In this document: one piece after another, positions 8,983 to 17,991 of the stretch
How positions within the stretch are numbered: position 1 is the first letter of the stretch
Layout: every line of letters begins with the position of its first letter
Translations under genes and position numbers: made by a program
Assembly: GCA_031406795.1 (NCBI GenBank)
Contig: JANOHV010000181.1
Span: 1-25,509, forward strand
Reading direction: 5' to 3'
Source: DATDCY01 sp031406795 [NCBI: Candidatus Rokuibacteriota bacterium]
Lineage (GTDB): Bacteria; JAUVQV01
Length of the DNA: 25,509 nucleotides
The notes under the pieces: generated by a model
The model's database searches: none
What the model was told of the DNA's origin: nothing
Seen by the model: only the letters and a program-made list of their open reading frames with translations

Positions 8983-9165
8983 TCAAGCCAGACCGCCGAA
9001 CGCGCATTCGAGACCTGCGCTCAAGTTCAAGAGACAAGAAAGCTCCGCCTCTGCCGGCGCCACGATCGGGATGAACAACCGCCCCGAGAAAAGATAACCC
9101 TCCCCTGAATCGTCCACCACGCGCACCATAGAGTACTCAGGCGGCTGCGTAACGACGAACCTCAA
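8983..9165 (-). CDS. Small conserved protein, probably 5'-truncated
   Basis: The frame contains [22 protein letters not shown], which resembles a family of small proteins with a VVDESGEDYLYP...FxPI core that I know only as uncharacterised. In that family the core follows an N-terminal segment of about 30 residues that is missing here. Possible starts are TTG 9165, inside the zinc-finger gene, or ATG 9129. It lies at the end of the toxin-antitoxin array and overlaps the previous gene by 29 bases if TTG is used. The tail after IVAPAEAE looks unrelated to the core. It may be a passenger remnant brought into register by recombination, or a short fourth gene of the array. Confidence 0.4.
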   Translation of the reverse strand: MRFVVTQPPEYSMVRVVDDSGEGYLFSGRLFIPIVAPAEAELSCLLNLSAGLECAFGGLA

Positions 9166-9360
9166 CTTCGACTCCGGCGCGGACGGCTTCCTCCGCCTTC
9201 TTCAGCAGAGCGGTAGCTACAATCTCGCCGACGTACTCCTCGCCGCAGTTCACGCAGACCTCAGCGGGGACCTTTTTCACCACGAGCGTTGTCCCGCCCC
9301 GCTCGAGCGTGATTGTCACCTCGCCGAGGCGCGTCTCACCGTTCTTGCAGACGACACAAA

Positions 9361-9364
<4 letters not shown>
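9137..9364 (-). CDS. YgiT-type zinc-finger antitoxin (MqsA N-terminal-like)
   Basis: A complete 75-residue protein with two CxxC knuckles: CVVC at 3-6 and CVNC at 37-40, separated by a beta-rich segment (LGEVTITLERGGTTLVVKKVPAEV). This is the zinc-binding domain of YgiT/MqsA-type antitoxins without the usual C-terminal HTH, and in this short form it typically follows a DUF4258 toxin gene. The ATG at 9364 overlaps the end of the DUF4258 frame by four bases (ATGA), which fits the standard toxin-first order. Its toxin carries a frameshift, so the antitoxin may be orphaned. The fold and partner assignment are firm; activity is inferred. Confidence 0.85.
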
Positions 9365-10601
<1,237 letters not shown>

Positions 10602-12344
10602 ATGACAGGACGGTCTGGGCAGGTGTTCGTCACGGCGCTCGCGGGGGTGCTGCTGGTCGTGTACTCAGCGGCGGCTAACCAAGGGCGAACGGTTGTCGAC
10701 CTGCAGATCAATCGTACGACCAGCTCGATCCGGATCAAGAGTGCCGAAGGCGCAGCGGGGCTCGCCACGCTGATCAACCTCAACCCCGCGATCAATTCGT
10801 GGTATCTGCTTCGGCTCGAGGGGGGCGCCGCCGCGTCTGAAACAACGTACCACCTGCAGAATGCGAACCCCCGGGGCCAGACTCTGCTGCTTGAGGAGAG
10901 CAATCCGGGTGGCATCGTCATCGCGCAGGGGAAAGAACGCGCGGGGTGTGACCTCTGGAGCAACAAGGATGGCGGAGCCCTGGCGGCCGCCCGGCGATCA
11001 GCCGTCCCCTATGCCCCGCTGTGCAGCGAGAGAATCTATCTGCTCAATCCGACGCAAGGGCATCAGACGCCGATTGAAGCGGTCACCGATCTCTTGCGCG
11101 AGAGGGTTCCCGGCGGTGAAAAGATAGTTTCATTCGTGCGCGACACGTTTTTCGCGCGTTCGTACCTCAAGAAAGCGGAAGAAGAAGTGGCGTCGGTGCC
11201 AGTGGCTGTGCCGCCACAGAAGAAGCCGGTTGAGGGGCCGGCACCGGCCCTGGTAGATCCTGACGCAACTGCCGTAGCCGTGAAACCGCTCGATCTGGGC
11301 ATCGAAATCGAGGGCTCGGTTGCCGGAAGCGCCATTCCGGGCGATTGGTATCCGGCAAGGGATATCCCGGGCGTTTACGTGAGCGTGATCACGCCGGGCA
11401 GAATCGCGCCGAAGATCCTTCGGAGCTACCCGATGCGCGTGAACAACCTCGGAAGCGGCGAGTCTGGCCAACTCGTGTACCTCGTCTCCTTCGATCTTGC
11501 CCAGTTCGATGTGCACTATGTCCTCGGAACCACGCACCCGGGGGTCGAGTGGTCCGGCCGTGTTCAGAACCGGATGAAGGAGACGTCACTCCCGGGGCCA
11601 GACGGAATCGGCACCGGCAGACCCTTAGTCCGGACCGGCTTCATCAACCCGTCAGACGCGCCCCGCACCGTAGCCGGTTTTGTCGGCGGATTTAAGCGCT
11701 ACCACGGCGCCTTCAGGGACGGGCCGCTCGCTCAGAAGAATCACGGCAGCCATTACGGCTTTCTGGAGGAAGGCGTGCTGTTCAGCACCCTTCAGCCGGA
11801 ACTTGCGACGCTGTACGTGCTCGACGACGGCCGGGTCGACATGAAGACCTGGACGGCCGAAGACAACAAGATTCTGCTGCCGCGGGCCAGATCCGCTCTG
11901 CAAAATGGCGTCCCCCTCGTCACGGAGCTTGACGCGACCGGGCGCGTCCCGCTTCCCGGCCCCCTGGTCAACCGCTGGGGTGATGGCAACTGGTCGGCTG
12001 CCGCGGATTTGAAACAGCAGACCATGCGCGCGGCAGTTGCGCTGCAGGAATCCCAGGGGCGGAGGTATCTCGTGTATGCCTTCTTCTGGAGCGCCACGCC
12101 GTCAGCCGTTGCCCGGGTCTTTCAGGCTTACCAGTGTCGCTATGGCATGCCTCTCGACATGAATGCACTTGAACACACCTACCTCGCCGTGTACAAGAAG
12201 CAGGGTTCGAACATCGCCGTCCAACACCTGATCCGCACGATGGCGGACGTGGACATGACGGGCAAAGGGAAGCGTGTCCCCCGTTTTCTCGGGTATCCCG
12301 ACGACAGGGATTTCTTCTACCTGACGAGGAGGGAAACGCCATGA
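10602..12344 (+). CDS. Exported phosphodiester-glycosidase-like (NAGPA-like) protein
   Basis: A 580-residue protein with a signal peptide (about 1-25, FVTALAGVLLVVYSAAA). An N-terminal domain of about 190 residues is unrecognised and is followed by a Pro/Val/Ala linker (about 195-225). The C-terminal half (about 250-545) has the layout of phosphodiester glycosidase (NAGPA) domains: a strand region YLVSFDL...VHYVLGT, then GFVGGFK (the AINGGF position), GSHYGFLEEGV, LYVLDDGRVDMKTW, RSALQNGVPLV, RAAVAL, and a late GMPLDMNALEHTYLAVY where LDxN-type residues fall. Family similarity is judged by motif order, not by a search. The stop overlaps the next gene's start by four bases (ATGA), so the two are coupled. 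It is presumed to act outside the inner membrane on a glycan or phosphodiester-linked sugar. Confidence 0.6.
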   Translation: MTGRSGQVFVTALAGVLLVVYSAAANQGRTVVDLQINRTTSSIRIKSAEGAAGLATLINLNPAINSWYLLRLEGGAAASETTYHLQNANPRGQTLLLEESNPGGIVIAQGKERAGCDLWSNKDGGALAAARRSAVPYAPLCSERIYLLNPTQGHQTPIEAVTDLLRERVPGGEKIVSFVRDTFFARSYLKKAEEEVASVPVAVPPQKKPVEGPAPALVDPDATAVAVKPLDLGIEIEGSVAGSAIPGDWYPARDIPGVYVSVITPGRIAPKILRSYPMRVNNLGSGESGQLVYLVSFDLAQFDVHYVLGTTHPGVEWSGRVQNRMKETSLPGPDGIGTGRPLVRTGFINPSDAPRTVAGFVGGFKRYHGAFRDGPLAQKNHGSHYGFLEEGVLFSTLQPELATLYVLDDGRVDMKTWTAEDNKILLPRARSALQNGVPLVTELDATGRVPLPGPLVNRWGDGNWSAAADLKQQTMRAAVALQESQGRRYLVYAFFWSATPSAVARVFQAYQCRYGMPLDMNALEHTYLAVYKKQGSNIAVQHLIRTMADVDMTGKGKRVPRFLGYPDDRDFFYLTRRETP

Positions 12345-13363
12345 GCGCGCGCGGGGCGCTCTCGGCGAACCTCGCCACGCTGGTGTCCCTGCTCGTGATT
12401 CCGCACTCCCTTGCGACGGCGCAGACGCTCAAGGAGCAGAACGAAGCCCTGCTTGAAAAGATTCGGGTGGTGCACAACTTGTCCGAAGTGCAGAGCGCTG
12501 CGGTCGGTGAGATTTTTCGTGCCTCCGGTGCTCTCGGCCAGGGAAACCCGGCCGTGACGAAACACCCGATGAGTCCGTCGGAGTGCGAGAAGAAGGTGGT
12601 CGCCTCAGGCGCCCGCCATGAGAGTGAGGCCTTTGAGAAGATATGCCGGGCAAAATACATGGCCCCCCTCTACAACCCGGCCACAGAAAGACCCGAGAAC
12701 GCCACTGCCTGCATCGACCGGTTCGAGTTCCCCGACATCCCCTGCGTCTACCCCGTGGTCTGGGTGCGCGCCCGCGAGGCCGCGCTGATCTGTCAGGCCA
12801 TGGGCAAACGCATCTGTGACGCCCATGAATGGGAAGGCGCCTGCGCGGGGGCGCTCCTGCCCCCTGATTATCGCTTCGACCTTGCGCGAGGCGTCCCGCC
12901 GAACGCGGCGGTGGAGCGGATGCGCGCCATCCACAACAGGAACCGCGAAGCCGGCAAGACCTGGGCGTACGGCGAGCGGTATCAGAAAGGCATCTGCGCT
13001 TCTTCAAGCACCAAGACCTCCGGCTGTACCGGAGGAAGCTGGGACGGGTGCGGCTCGAACACGTTTCCTGCGGGGAGTTTTCCTGAATGCCGCAGCGCGC
13101 TGGGTGTGTACGACCTCCAGGGCAATGCGGCGGAACACATGAACCTGCCGTTCAACGAAAGCCAGATGTCGAGCCGCGGCAGCGGCGTACTTGGGTATAC
13201 GGAGATGAAAGGCAGTTGGTTCATCTTCGACACGTACTATGCGCATCCCGACTGGTGCCGCTGGCGGGCGCCGTTCTGGCACGGCAGCCGGGTGATGGAC
13301 GAGCACAGCCACGAGAACTACCATCTCGGTTTTCGTTGCTGCAAGACGATCGAGGGAGAGTAG
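12341..13363 (+). CDS. Exported SUMF1/FGE-fold protein
   Basis: A 340-residue exported protein (signal peptide about 1-27). From about residue 115 it shows the formylglycine-generating-enzyme fold: ACIDRFEFPD, PVVWVRAREAALIC, MGKRICDAHEWEGACAG, YDLQGNAAEHM and a closing HSHENYHLGFRCC. The region that holds the catalytic Cys pair in true FGE (GSWxC...C) reads GSWFIFDTYYAHPDWC, so the first catalytic Cys is absent; it is unlikely to be a sulfatase-maturing enzyme. The chain is unusually Cys-rich, consistent with disulfides in the periplasm. It overlaps the NAGPA-like gene by four bases, and the two products probably work together. The N-terminal ~110 residues are not recognised. Confidence 0.78.
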   Translation: MSARGALSANLATLVSLLVIPHSLATAQTLKEQNEALLEKIRVVHNLSEVQSAAVGEIFRASGALGQGNPAVTKHPMSPSECEKKVVASGARHESEAFEKICRAKYMAPLYNPATERPENATACIDRFEFPDIPCVYPVVWVRAREAALICQAMGKRICDAHEWEGACAGALLPPDYRFDLARGVPPNAAVERMRAIHNRNREAGKTWAYGERYQKGICASSSTKTSGCTGGSWDGCGSNTFPAGSFPECRSALGVYDLQGNAAEHMNLPFNESQMSSRGSGVLGYTEMKGSWFIFDTYYAHPDWCRWRAPFWHGSRVMDEHSHENYHLGFRCCKTIEGE

Positions 13364-13378
13364 CGCAGGCCCGCGGGG

Positions 13379-14299
13379 TCAGTTTCGGGGGGACAAATGC
13401 GCGTGCTGAACCGGCTGCCCCTGCTCACGCATCATGAATCGTCGGGCTGCCGGCATGGCGCCCTCATCGCTCAACAGACTGGAGAGCTTCGGGTCTTCGA
13501 GAATGTCGTACAGGGATCGCGGTTCGCCGTCGATCAGGACGACCTCGCTGACAAGCCTGATTCCGTGGCTGTAGTCCGCATAGTTCGCGCGGTGAATCGT
13601 GCTCAGCGGCTGAATGGGCTTTCCCGAAGGCCGATGCCAGCCGTAGATGGCGATCTTCCCCTGATTTTCGATCAACCGATTGCTGAGCACGACATCTTTC
13701 TTGTGGCCGGAAACCAGGGCGCCGGGGGGACAGCCAAGGGCTTTGAACTGCTCCTTGATCTTCTGGTCGTGCGCAACGTAGTAGCCGGTGGACCGCATCC
13801 GGGGGCCGGCGGGAAGCGGTGCCGGCGCGCAACGGACGTCTGCCTGCTGGAAGATCGCGTCCACGATCTTCCTCGTCGGCAGGGCAAAGCCGAGCCTGGT
13901 CGCTGTCTCCTTCGCCGTGTACAGGTTCATCGGCACGTGAAGAAAATCGCGATCGGAACCGACCGAGAGATAGTCGGGCATGGCAAACACCGTTGCCGTC
14001 ACGGTTTTCCCGTCGTCGAACTTCCGGGTGAGCTGAACGGGCTTCAGTTTCCTCAGGAAATCGGGAATGTTGCCCTGGGTGAGCTGGGTCTCGATGACCT
14101 GCTCTCGACCGGGCTCGTCCAGTTCCGAGACGGAGGCTGCGAACATCGATCCGGTCGGTGCGCAGTCCTGCCTTTGCGGAATCTTGGCAGCCAGATCCGC
14201 CAGCAATGTCTGCACATCGGCCGCTTCTTTGCTCTTTGCGGAGGGAGACCCGAGGCAGAACACCACGCTGCCGAAGAGCAGCAGCACCCAGACTTTCAT
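13379..14299 (-). CDS. Conserved secreted protein of unknown function
   Basis: A 306-residue protein from ATG 14299, preceded by AGGGAAG; an in-frame ATG at 14320 lacks a ribosome binding site, and the frame stays open to 14365. It has a signal peptide (VWVLLLFGSVVFCLGS). Landmarks are MPDYLSVGSDRDFLHVPMN, a helical segment (ATRLGFALPTRKIVDAIF), SGHKKDVVLSNRL, and a strongly patterned YGWHRPSGKPIQPLS, then YADYSHGIRLVS, typical of a conserved fold. His, Asp and Cys residues recur, so an enzymatic role (hydrolase-like) is possible but unproven. It converges on the SUMF1-fold gene with only 15 bases between stops and may belong to the same functional set. Confidence 0.7.
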   Translation of the reverse strand: MKVWVLLLFGSVVFCLGSPSAKSKEAADVQTLLADLAAKIPQRQDCAPTGSMFAASVSELDEPGREQVIETQLTQGNIPDFLRKLKPVQLTRKFDDGKTVTATVFAMPDYLSVGSDRDFLHVPMNLYTAKETATRLGFALPTRKIVDAIFQQADVRCAPAPLPAGPRMRSTGYYVAHDQKIKEQFKALGCPPGALVSGHKKDVVLSNRLIENQGKIAIYGWHRPSGKPIQPLSTIHRANYADYSHGIRLVSEVVLIDGEPRSLYDILEDPKLSSLLSDEGAMPAARRFMMREQGQPVQHAHLSPRN

Positions 14300-14415
14300 T
14301 CCGCTTCCCTGGTAGGTCATGGGGAACGTATAACACATCGAATCCGCAGCAGTCATCTTATTCATTCGCGCGACGGCCGCAATTTCCCCTGAGGCAACGC
14401 GCGCGGCGCTGGCGG

Positions 14416-15495
14416 TCAGGTCTCGGGGTCGGTTCCCTTTTCCGTCACTGGCTGATTGCTGTCAAGGGGCACCTCGGGTCCAAGGAGTACCGCAATCCAG
14501 TGCGCGCTTTCATTGTTCTCGCAGGCAAACTTCAAGGTCATGGTCAACGGTATGCACAGAACCATGCCGATCGGACCGAGCAAGCTTCCCCAGAAGACCA
14601 ACGAGAGAAAGACAACCAGTGTGGACAGGCCGAGTTTTTGCCCCATGAGCCTCGTTTCGATTACATTGTCGAGAATGAAGTTGACGGCCATGAATCCGGC
14701 CGTTGCCAGCACGGCGGGGCCTATCCCCAATTGGACAAGAGCAAGAAGCACTGCAGGAACGGCGGCGATTGAGGAGCCGACACTCGGCACGTAGTTGAGC
14801 AGAAAGGCCAGGAAGCCCCAGAGAACGGGAAAATCCACGCCGAGAATGAACAGCCATGCCCCGATCAGAACCCCGGTGGCCAGACTGACGAGGGTCTTGA
14901 TGACCACGTAACGCTCAATATCGACGTAGAACCGTGTGAACTCGGGAAATGTTTGGCGAGGATCACCGAGAACAGCGCGGAGCTTGACGGGAAAACTAGA
15001 AGCCTCGAACAGGATAAAGGCCACGGTGAGCAGGATCAGGAGGAAGTACTTGAACACCGAGCCCAGCTTCGCGAGCAAACGGGGAGTCAGGCTCAACACT
15101 TTGTCCGGATTTACGATTTGCAGCAGGATCTGGTCCATGCCCCGGATGCCTTTGCTCGCGAAATACTCCTGCAATTCCGCGACGTGCGCCTGTATCCGCG
15201 TTTGATACGCAGGCAACTCGTTGTAGAAATTGGTGACGGCCACGGCCGCGATTGCGCCGAGAATCAGCAGGATGGCGACCATGCCGGTCACCACGAGCAG
15301 GACCGCGACGATGGAGGGAAAGCGTTTCCGCTCGAGCCAAAGTACCGGCGGCGTCCCGAGCATGGCGAGGAAGACCGCCATCAGGGAGGACTCCATGGCC
15401 GTCCGCGCCTGATAGATGCCCCCGATGACGAGAACGAGCGCTGCTGCGCTCACGAGGAATCTGATTCCCCGCCGAGAATCAACCGGTTCAATCAC
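14416..15495 (-). CDS. AI-2E family transporter (PerM/UPF0118)
   Basis: A 359-residue inner-membrane protein with about seven or eight helices: two N-terminal helices (about 12-30 and 35-52), one at 62-86, a soluble insert (about 90-140, VAELQEYFASKGIRG), and a C-terminal bundle containing the family block LLNYVPSVGSSIAAVP and VNFILDNVIETRLMGQKLGLS. The family includes exporters of autoinducer-2, Na+/H+ antiporters and permeases of unknown substrate, so the name should not be taken as function. The start is GTG 15495 with AGGGG about 8 bases upstream. It is monocistronic and followed by the secreted protein gene after about 115 bases. Confidence 0.9.
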   Translation of the reverse strand: MIEPVDSRRGIRFLVSAAALVLVIGGIYQARTAMESSLMAVFLAMLGTPPVLWLERKRFPSIVAVLLVVTGMVAILLILGAIAAVAVTNFYNELPAYQTRIQAHVAELQEYFASKGIRGMDQILLQIVNPDKVLSLTPRLLAKLGSVFKYFLLILLTVAFILFEASSFPVKLRAVLGDPRQTFPEFTRFYVDIERYVVIKTLVSLATGVLIGAWLFILGVDFPVLWGFLAFLLNYVPSVGSSIAAVPAVLLALVQLGIGPAVLATAGFMAVNFILDNVIETRLMGQKLGLSTLVVFLSLVFWGSLLGPIGMVLCIPLTMTLKFACENNESAHWIAVLLGPEVPLDSNQPVTEKGTDPET

Positions 15496-15679
15496 GGACC
15501 AGCCCCTGTTGGATCCTGAAAACCCTCGGCCGACGCGGGGAGGCCGGCCAATCGGTCACCTTCTCCGCGACAAGTCAGGAGAAGTCTACCACCGCAGTAA
15601 CGGAAGCAGGGGCTGCGGACTCGGACAGCTCCCAGGACTTCAGCCGCCGCCCCATCGGCGCAAGCCGCCCGGCCGACCG

Positions 15680-15991
15680 TTACTTTCGTCGGGCAAGCGT
15701 GCCGAGGATGTACCCGAGCCCCGCTGCGATGGCGACGGCCTGCCACGGATTCTCATGGACATAGACGTCCGTGGCCTTGGCCGCCTCTTTGGCCTTTTCC
15801 TCCGCCGCCTGCTCAAGCTCTACCACCCAAGTTCTGGCGGCGTCGAGGGAACCCTCCACGCGGGTTCTCACGGCGTTGATCTTCTCACCCTGCTGTGCGG
15901 CGGTTGCCTTCAACAGGTCCTCGGCATCGGCGATGACGACCCTGAGGTCCGCGGCCAGCTTCTCCTTCGACGTAACACGTTTCCTCGGCAT
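15680..15991 (-). CDS. ElaB/YqjD-type (DUF883) membrane-anchored protein
   Basis: A 103-residue protein. Residues about 8-75 form an Ala/Lys/Glu-rich amphipathic helix (DLRVVIADAEDLLKATAA, VELEQAAEEKAKEAA). Residues 81-100 are the conserved anchor NPWQAVAIAAGLGYILG with a basic end. This is the pattern of ElaB/YqjD proteins, which sit in the inner membrane, can bind ribosomes and are induced in stationary phase in E. coli. The start is ATG 15991 after a strong AGGAGGGGGAC; the frame extends further upstream but that part overlaps the Gly-rich peptide gene. It is probably co-transcribed with that peptide, 26 bases upstream. Confidence 0.88.
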   Translation of the reverse strand: MPRKRVTSKEKLAADLRVVIADAEDLLKATAAQQGEKINAVRTRVEGSLDAARTWVVELEQAAEEKAKEAAKATDVYVHENPWQAVAIAAGLGYILGTLARRK

Positions 15992-16017
15992 GTCCCCCTC
16001 CTGCTTCGACCAGCATT

Positions 16018-16107
16018 CTACCTTCTGCGGCCCCAATAATAGCCGCCGCCCCCGCCGAACAGGACGACCAACACCACAATCAGGATGATCAACTCTGTTG
16101 AACTCAC
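16018..16107 (-). CDS. 29-residue Gly-rich membrane peptide, copy A
   Basis: GTG 16107 starts a peptide of 29 residues: a polar STEL start, one hydrophobic helix (ILIVVLVVLF), a run of five Gly and a basic YYWGRRR tail. The ribosome binding site AAAGGAG is perfectly placed 7 bases upstream. It is too short for standard gene finders, but copy B (19913-19981) conserves the same start signal, helix and Gly run with base changes that are often silent or conservative, which supports coding. I recognise no named family. It is a predicted single-span inner-membrane peptide transcribed together with the ElaB/YqjD-type gene. Confidence 0.7.
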   Translation of the reverse strand: MSSTELIILIVVLVVLFGGGGGYYWGRRR

Positions 16108-16167
16108 GGCTCCGCTCCTTTGAAGTTGGAGACGACCAATCACCCAACTGGAATATGATCCGAATTC

Positions 16168-16181
16168 ATCGACCCGTCGAT
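16168..16181. promoter_or_regulatory. Candidate operator, perfect palindrome
   Basis: ATCGAC-CC-GTCGAT is a perfect 6+6 inverted repeat between the divergent Gly-rich peptide and dodecin genes. The same position in copy B (20040-20053) has ATCGAT-CT-GTCGAC, a decayed version. This is suggestive of a dimeric regulator site; no regulator is identified. Confidence 0.4.
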
Positions 16182-16280
16182 AGGGCAAAACCATACCATG
16201 GGACCTTTTCCCTCTCCAGGTTGCGCCACATCTGGGCGTAGCCCGACCTGAGTCGCAGGGCCCTGCGGAAGGGCTCGGCC

Positions 16281-16309
16281 TTGACTTTGGCCGCTGCGGA
16301 ACCCAAATT
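16281..16309 (+). promoter_or_regulatory. Candidate dodecin promoter, shared block
   Basis: TTGACT (16281-16286) is followed after 17 bases by CAAATT. The block from TTGACT to GCGGAAC (16281-16302) is almost identical to 20124-20145 upstream of ppk2, differing at one base. GGAAC within it is also the -35 hallmark of ECF sigma factors, so the block may serve either holoenzyme. Confidence 0.45.
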
Positions 16310-16355
16310 GATCTTGAGACGGAGAACAAACCCCCAGTAGTGAAAGGAGCGTCCC

Positions 16356-16556
16356 ATGCCAGTCGCGAAAGTCATCGAGTTGATCTCCGAAGGCGCCACG
16401 ATGGAGGAGGCCGTGTCGAAAGCGGCCGCGAAGGCCACGAAGACCCTGCGAAATGTCACCGCCGTCAACGTGAAGAACATCAAGGCGCTGGTGGAGAATG
16501 GCAAGGTCGTCAGATACCGGGTGAACACCAAGGTGACCTTCGTCCTCGAGGACTGA
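16356..16556 (+). CDS. Dodecin family protein
   Basis: A 66-residue protein of typical dodecin length, forming a dodecamer that stores flavin in the cytoplasm in characterised members. The family pattern is clear: AKVIELISEGATMEEAVSKA, KTLRNVTAVNVKN, ALVENGKVVRYRVN, KVTFVLED. The Trp that stacks on the isoalloxazine ring in flavin-binding dodecins (usually in a GAWV or similar context) is Asn here (TAVNV), so flavin binding is uncertain; some dodecin-like proteins lack that Trp. The ribosome binding site AAAGGAG lies 7-8 bases before the ATG. It is divergent from the Gly-rich peptide. Confidence 0.9.
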   Translation: MPVAKVIELISEGATMEEAVSKAAAKATKTLRNVTAVNVKNIKALVENGKVVRYRVNTKVTFVLED

Positions 16557-16658
16557 CACCACCCAGGATCGAACTTCCGGCCCGCCATCGGGGAGACTGT
16601 CTTCAGTACCTCGGCCGCGGCGACCTGAAACATGGGTTCGTGCGCGCTCGCTGCTGGC

Positions 16659-17048
16659 TCAGTCCAGCAGGTCCCGGGGCACGTTGCCGCCGTTGGCGGC
16701 GATGCGCGCGAGCACGGTCTTGTGCAGCCACATGTTCATCTTCGCGGAGTCCCCCATCAGCTCCGCGGGACAGCCCAGCTCCGTGGCCAACTCCTTGCGC
16801 GCCGCGAGGCTGCTGTCGATCTCGAGGAGCTTCAGCAGGTCGACGATGGAGGTACGCCAGTTCAGCTTCTGCGGGTTCGCCGCCGCGCGTTTTTCGAGCT
16901 GCGCGACGACGTCGACGAGCGCGACGGGCGTGGGTGGAGGCGGCGCGACTGGCGCTGCAGGCGGGCCCGCGGGTGCGGCGGAGGGGGGAGGGGCGGCGGC
17001 CGCCTTGCCGAGGCCGAGCTTTTCGAGGATCTTCCCGAAGAATCCCAT
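16659..17048 (-). CDS. DUF3597 family protein
   Basis: A 129-residue protein. The N-terminus GFFGKILEKLGLG is conserved in the family and could be a short amphipathic anchor. A Pro/Ala linker (about 16-45) follows, then the DUF3597 domain (about 46-129): KLNWRTSIVDLLKLLEIDSSL, ARKELATELG, MNMWLHKTV, ending NGGNVPRDLLD. The function of the family is unknown; the domain has a helical peptidoglycan-binding-like look, which is only suggestive. The start is ATG 17048 with AGGAG correctly spaced; the frame remains open upstream to 17168 without a better signal. It converges on the dodecin gene. Confidence 0.88.
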   Translation of the reverse strand: MGFFGKILEKLGLGKAAAAPPPSAAPAGPPAAPVAPPPPTPVALVDVVAQLEKRAAANPQKLNWRTSIVDLLKLLEIDSSLAARKELATELGCPAELMGDSAKMNMWLHKTVLARIAANGGNVPRDLLD

Positions 17049-17182
17049 GGCGCGCTCCTTGGTGGCTGGTGGCACGGGGCGGCCCTGTCGGATTGACCGG
17101 GCGCGGCCTCCGTCGATATGACATAAGCTAGCGACAAACGGGGCGGTGGTCAAGCGGAGGGGGCGCACGCCGCCGCCGCGGG

Positions 17183-17365
17183 GCGCTCCCGATCTTCCGC
17201 GAGATCATGCTCCAGATCTACAAGGACCGGCTCGTCGGGGAGGCGCCGCGGTTCCCCCGCGAGATCGAGGACGGGATCGACGCGTACCTGGCGCTGCAGG
17301 CGGTGCCGGAGGCGATCCGCGTCGAACGCCAGAGCGGATTCACGACAGCCAACGATTGCTTCTGA
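17183..17365 (+). pseudogene. C-terminal shard of a class A penicillin-binding protein (probable)
   Basis: The plus frame reads ALPIFREIMLQIYKDRLVGE, then PRFPREIEDGIDAYL, to a TGA at 17363-17365. ALPIFxEI and FPxxI resemble the end of the transpeptidase domain of PBP1A-type proteins. No start codon or upstream PBP sequence is present, so only about 60 codons of the tail survive. The similarity is from memory of the family and could be wrong; the codon use is clearly that of a coding fragment. Confidence 0.4.
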
Positions 17366-17401
17366 CGACGGCGAGAATCAACCATCCCCCCGCGTCGTAG
17401 G

Positions 17402-17743
17402 TCAACTCCGCCGCTCTGCGCCCCTCAGCGCCGGAAAACCAAGCGCGAACTGAAGGGCGTTCCCAGCCTCGAGCATGCGGGGCCGAGGCAGGGTTGTAAT
17501 CAGCGCACCGATCCTGCCCCTGGAAACCGTCTGAAGGTGATCGAGGTTCACGGCGCACTCGCGGAGCATTCCATCGCCCGGTCCCAGCACGACTTCGGTC
17601 GGAATGTCGCGTATGACGGAAGTCACCGGTGCAACCGTGACTTCTCCGAGGAATTCAAGTGCGGAGTCGCGTGTCAGGATCAGGACCGGGCGACGTTTGT
17701 CCGGCGCGTCGAAGCGGTACCAGCGGACCTCGCCGCGTCTCAT
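17402..17743 (-). CDS. mazF: MazF/PemK-type mRNA interferase toxin
   Basis: A 113-residue protein with the MazF/PemK fold signature: RRGEVRWYRF near the start, KRRPVLILTRD (catalytic Arg region), LGEVTVAPVTSVIRDIPTEVVLG, and ECAVNLDHLQTVSRGRIG with the usual late acidic/His features. Its length is usual. MazF toxins cleave mRNA at short motifs and are neutralised by the upstream antitoxin. The ATG at 17743 overlaps the antitoxin stop by four bases (ATGA). No disruption is seen, so the module should be functional. Confidence 0.92.
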   Translation of the reverse strand: MRRGEVRWYRFDAPDKRRPVLILTRDSALEFLGEVTVAPVTSVIRDIPTEVVLGPGDGMLRECAVNLDHLQTVSRGRIGALITTLPRPRMLEAGNALQFALGFPALRGAERRS

Positions 17744-17973
17744 GGCTCACCCCAGACCTGCTCACCCTCCCACGCTGAAAACTCCTTCTCGCCGACCGGC
17801 TTGCCTCGATAGCCGTCGCGGTGCTTGAGTTCCAGTTCCTTCGTCTTGAGCTCTTCGAGGGCGCGTCGCAGTGCGGTTCGCGCGAACGCCGAGCGCGTTG
17901 TGCCAAGTCGTTTTGCTGCGCGGTCCACCGCAGTCACCAGGCTTTCGTCGAGAGTCATCTGAACTGTTTTCAT
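17740..17973 (-). CDS. Ribbon-helix-helix antitoxin partner of MazF
   Basis: A 77-residue protein. Residues about 1-45 form a CopG-type ribbon-helix-helix DNA-binding domain: MKTVQMTLDESLVTAVDRAAK, LGTTRSAFARTALRRAL. The charged C-terminus (about 46-77, KTKELELKHRDGYRGK) is the likely toxin-binding tail. It resembles the EndoAI type of antitoxin and not the AbrB-type MazE. The start is ATG 17973 with GGAGGG correctly spaced; an upstream ATG (17997) and a much longer open frame have no such signal. An inverted repeat overlapping its promoter fits autoregulation. Confidence 0.9.
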   Translation of the reverse strand: MKTVQMTLDESLVTAVDRAAKRLGTTRSAFARTALRRALEELKTKELELKHRDGYRGKPVGEKEFSAWEGEQVWGEP

Positions 17974-17991
17974 CGTCCGCCCTCCATCGTG

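Larger units (their letters stand above)
16018..16200 (-). repeat. Duplicated peptide-plus-upstream cassette, copy A
   Basis: The Gly-rich peptide gene and roughly 90 bases upstream of it recur at 19895-20072. Shared landmarks upstream are GACGACCAAT, ATTCATCGA, a GTCGA half-site and AAAACC in the same order and spacing. The two copies are clearly diverged, so this is an old duplication and not a recent repeat. Confidence 0.75.

Noticed and set aside
13397-14392. 331-residue plus frame opposite the conserved secreted protein
   Set aside because: The minus-strand frame has a signal peptide and a conserved patterned core; the plus frame has neither.
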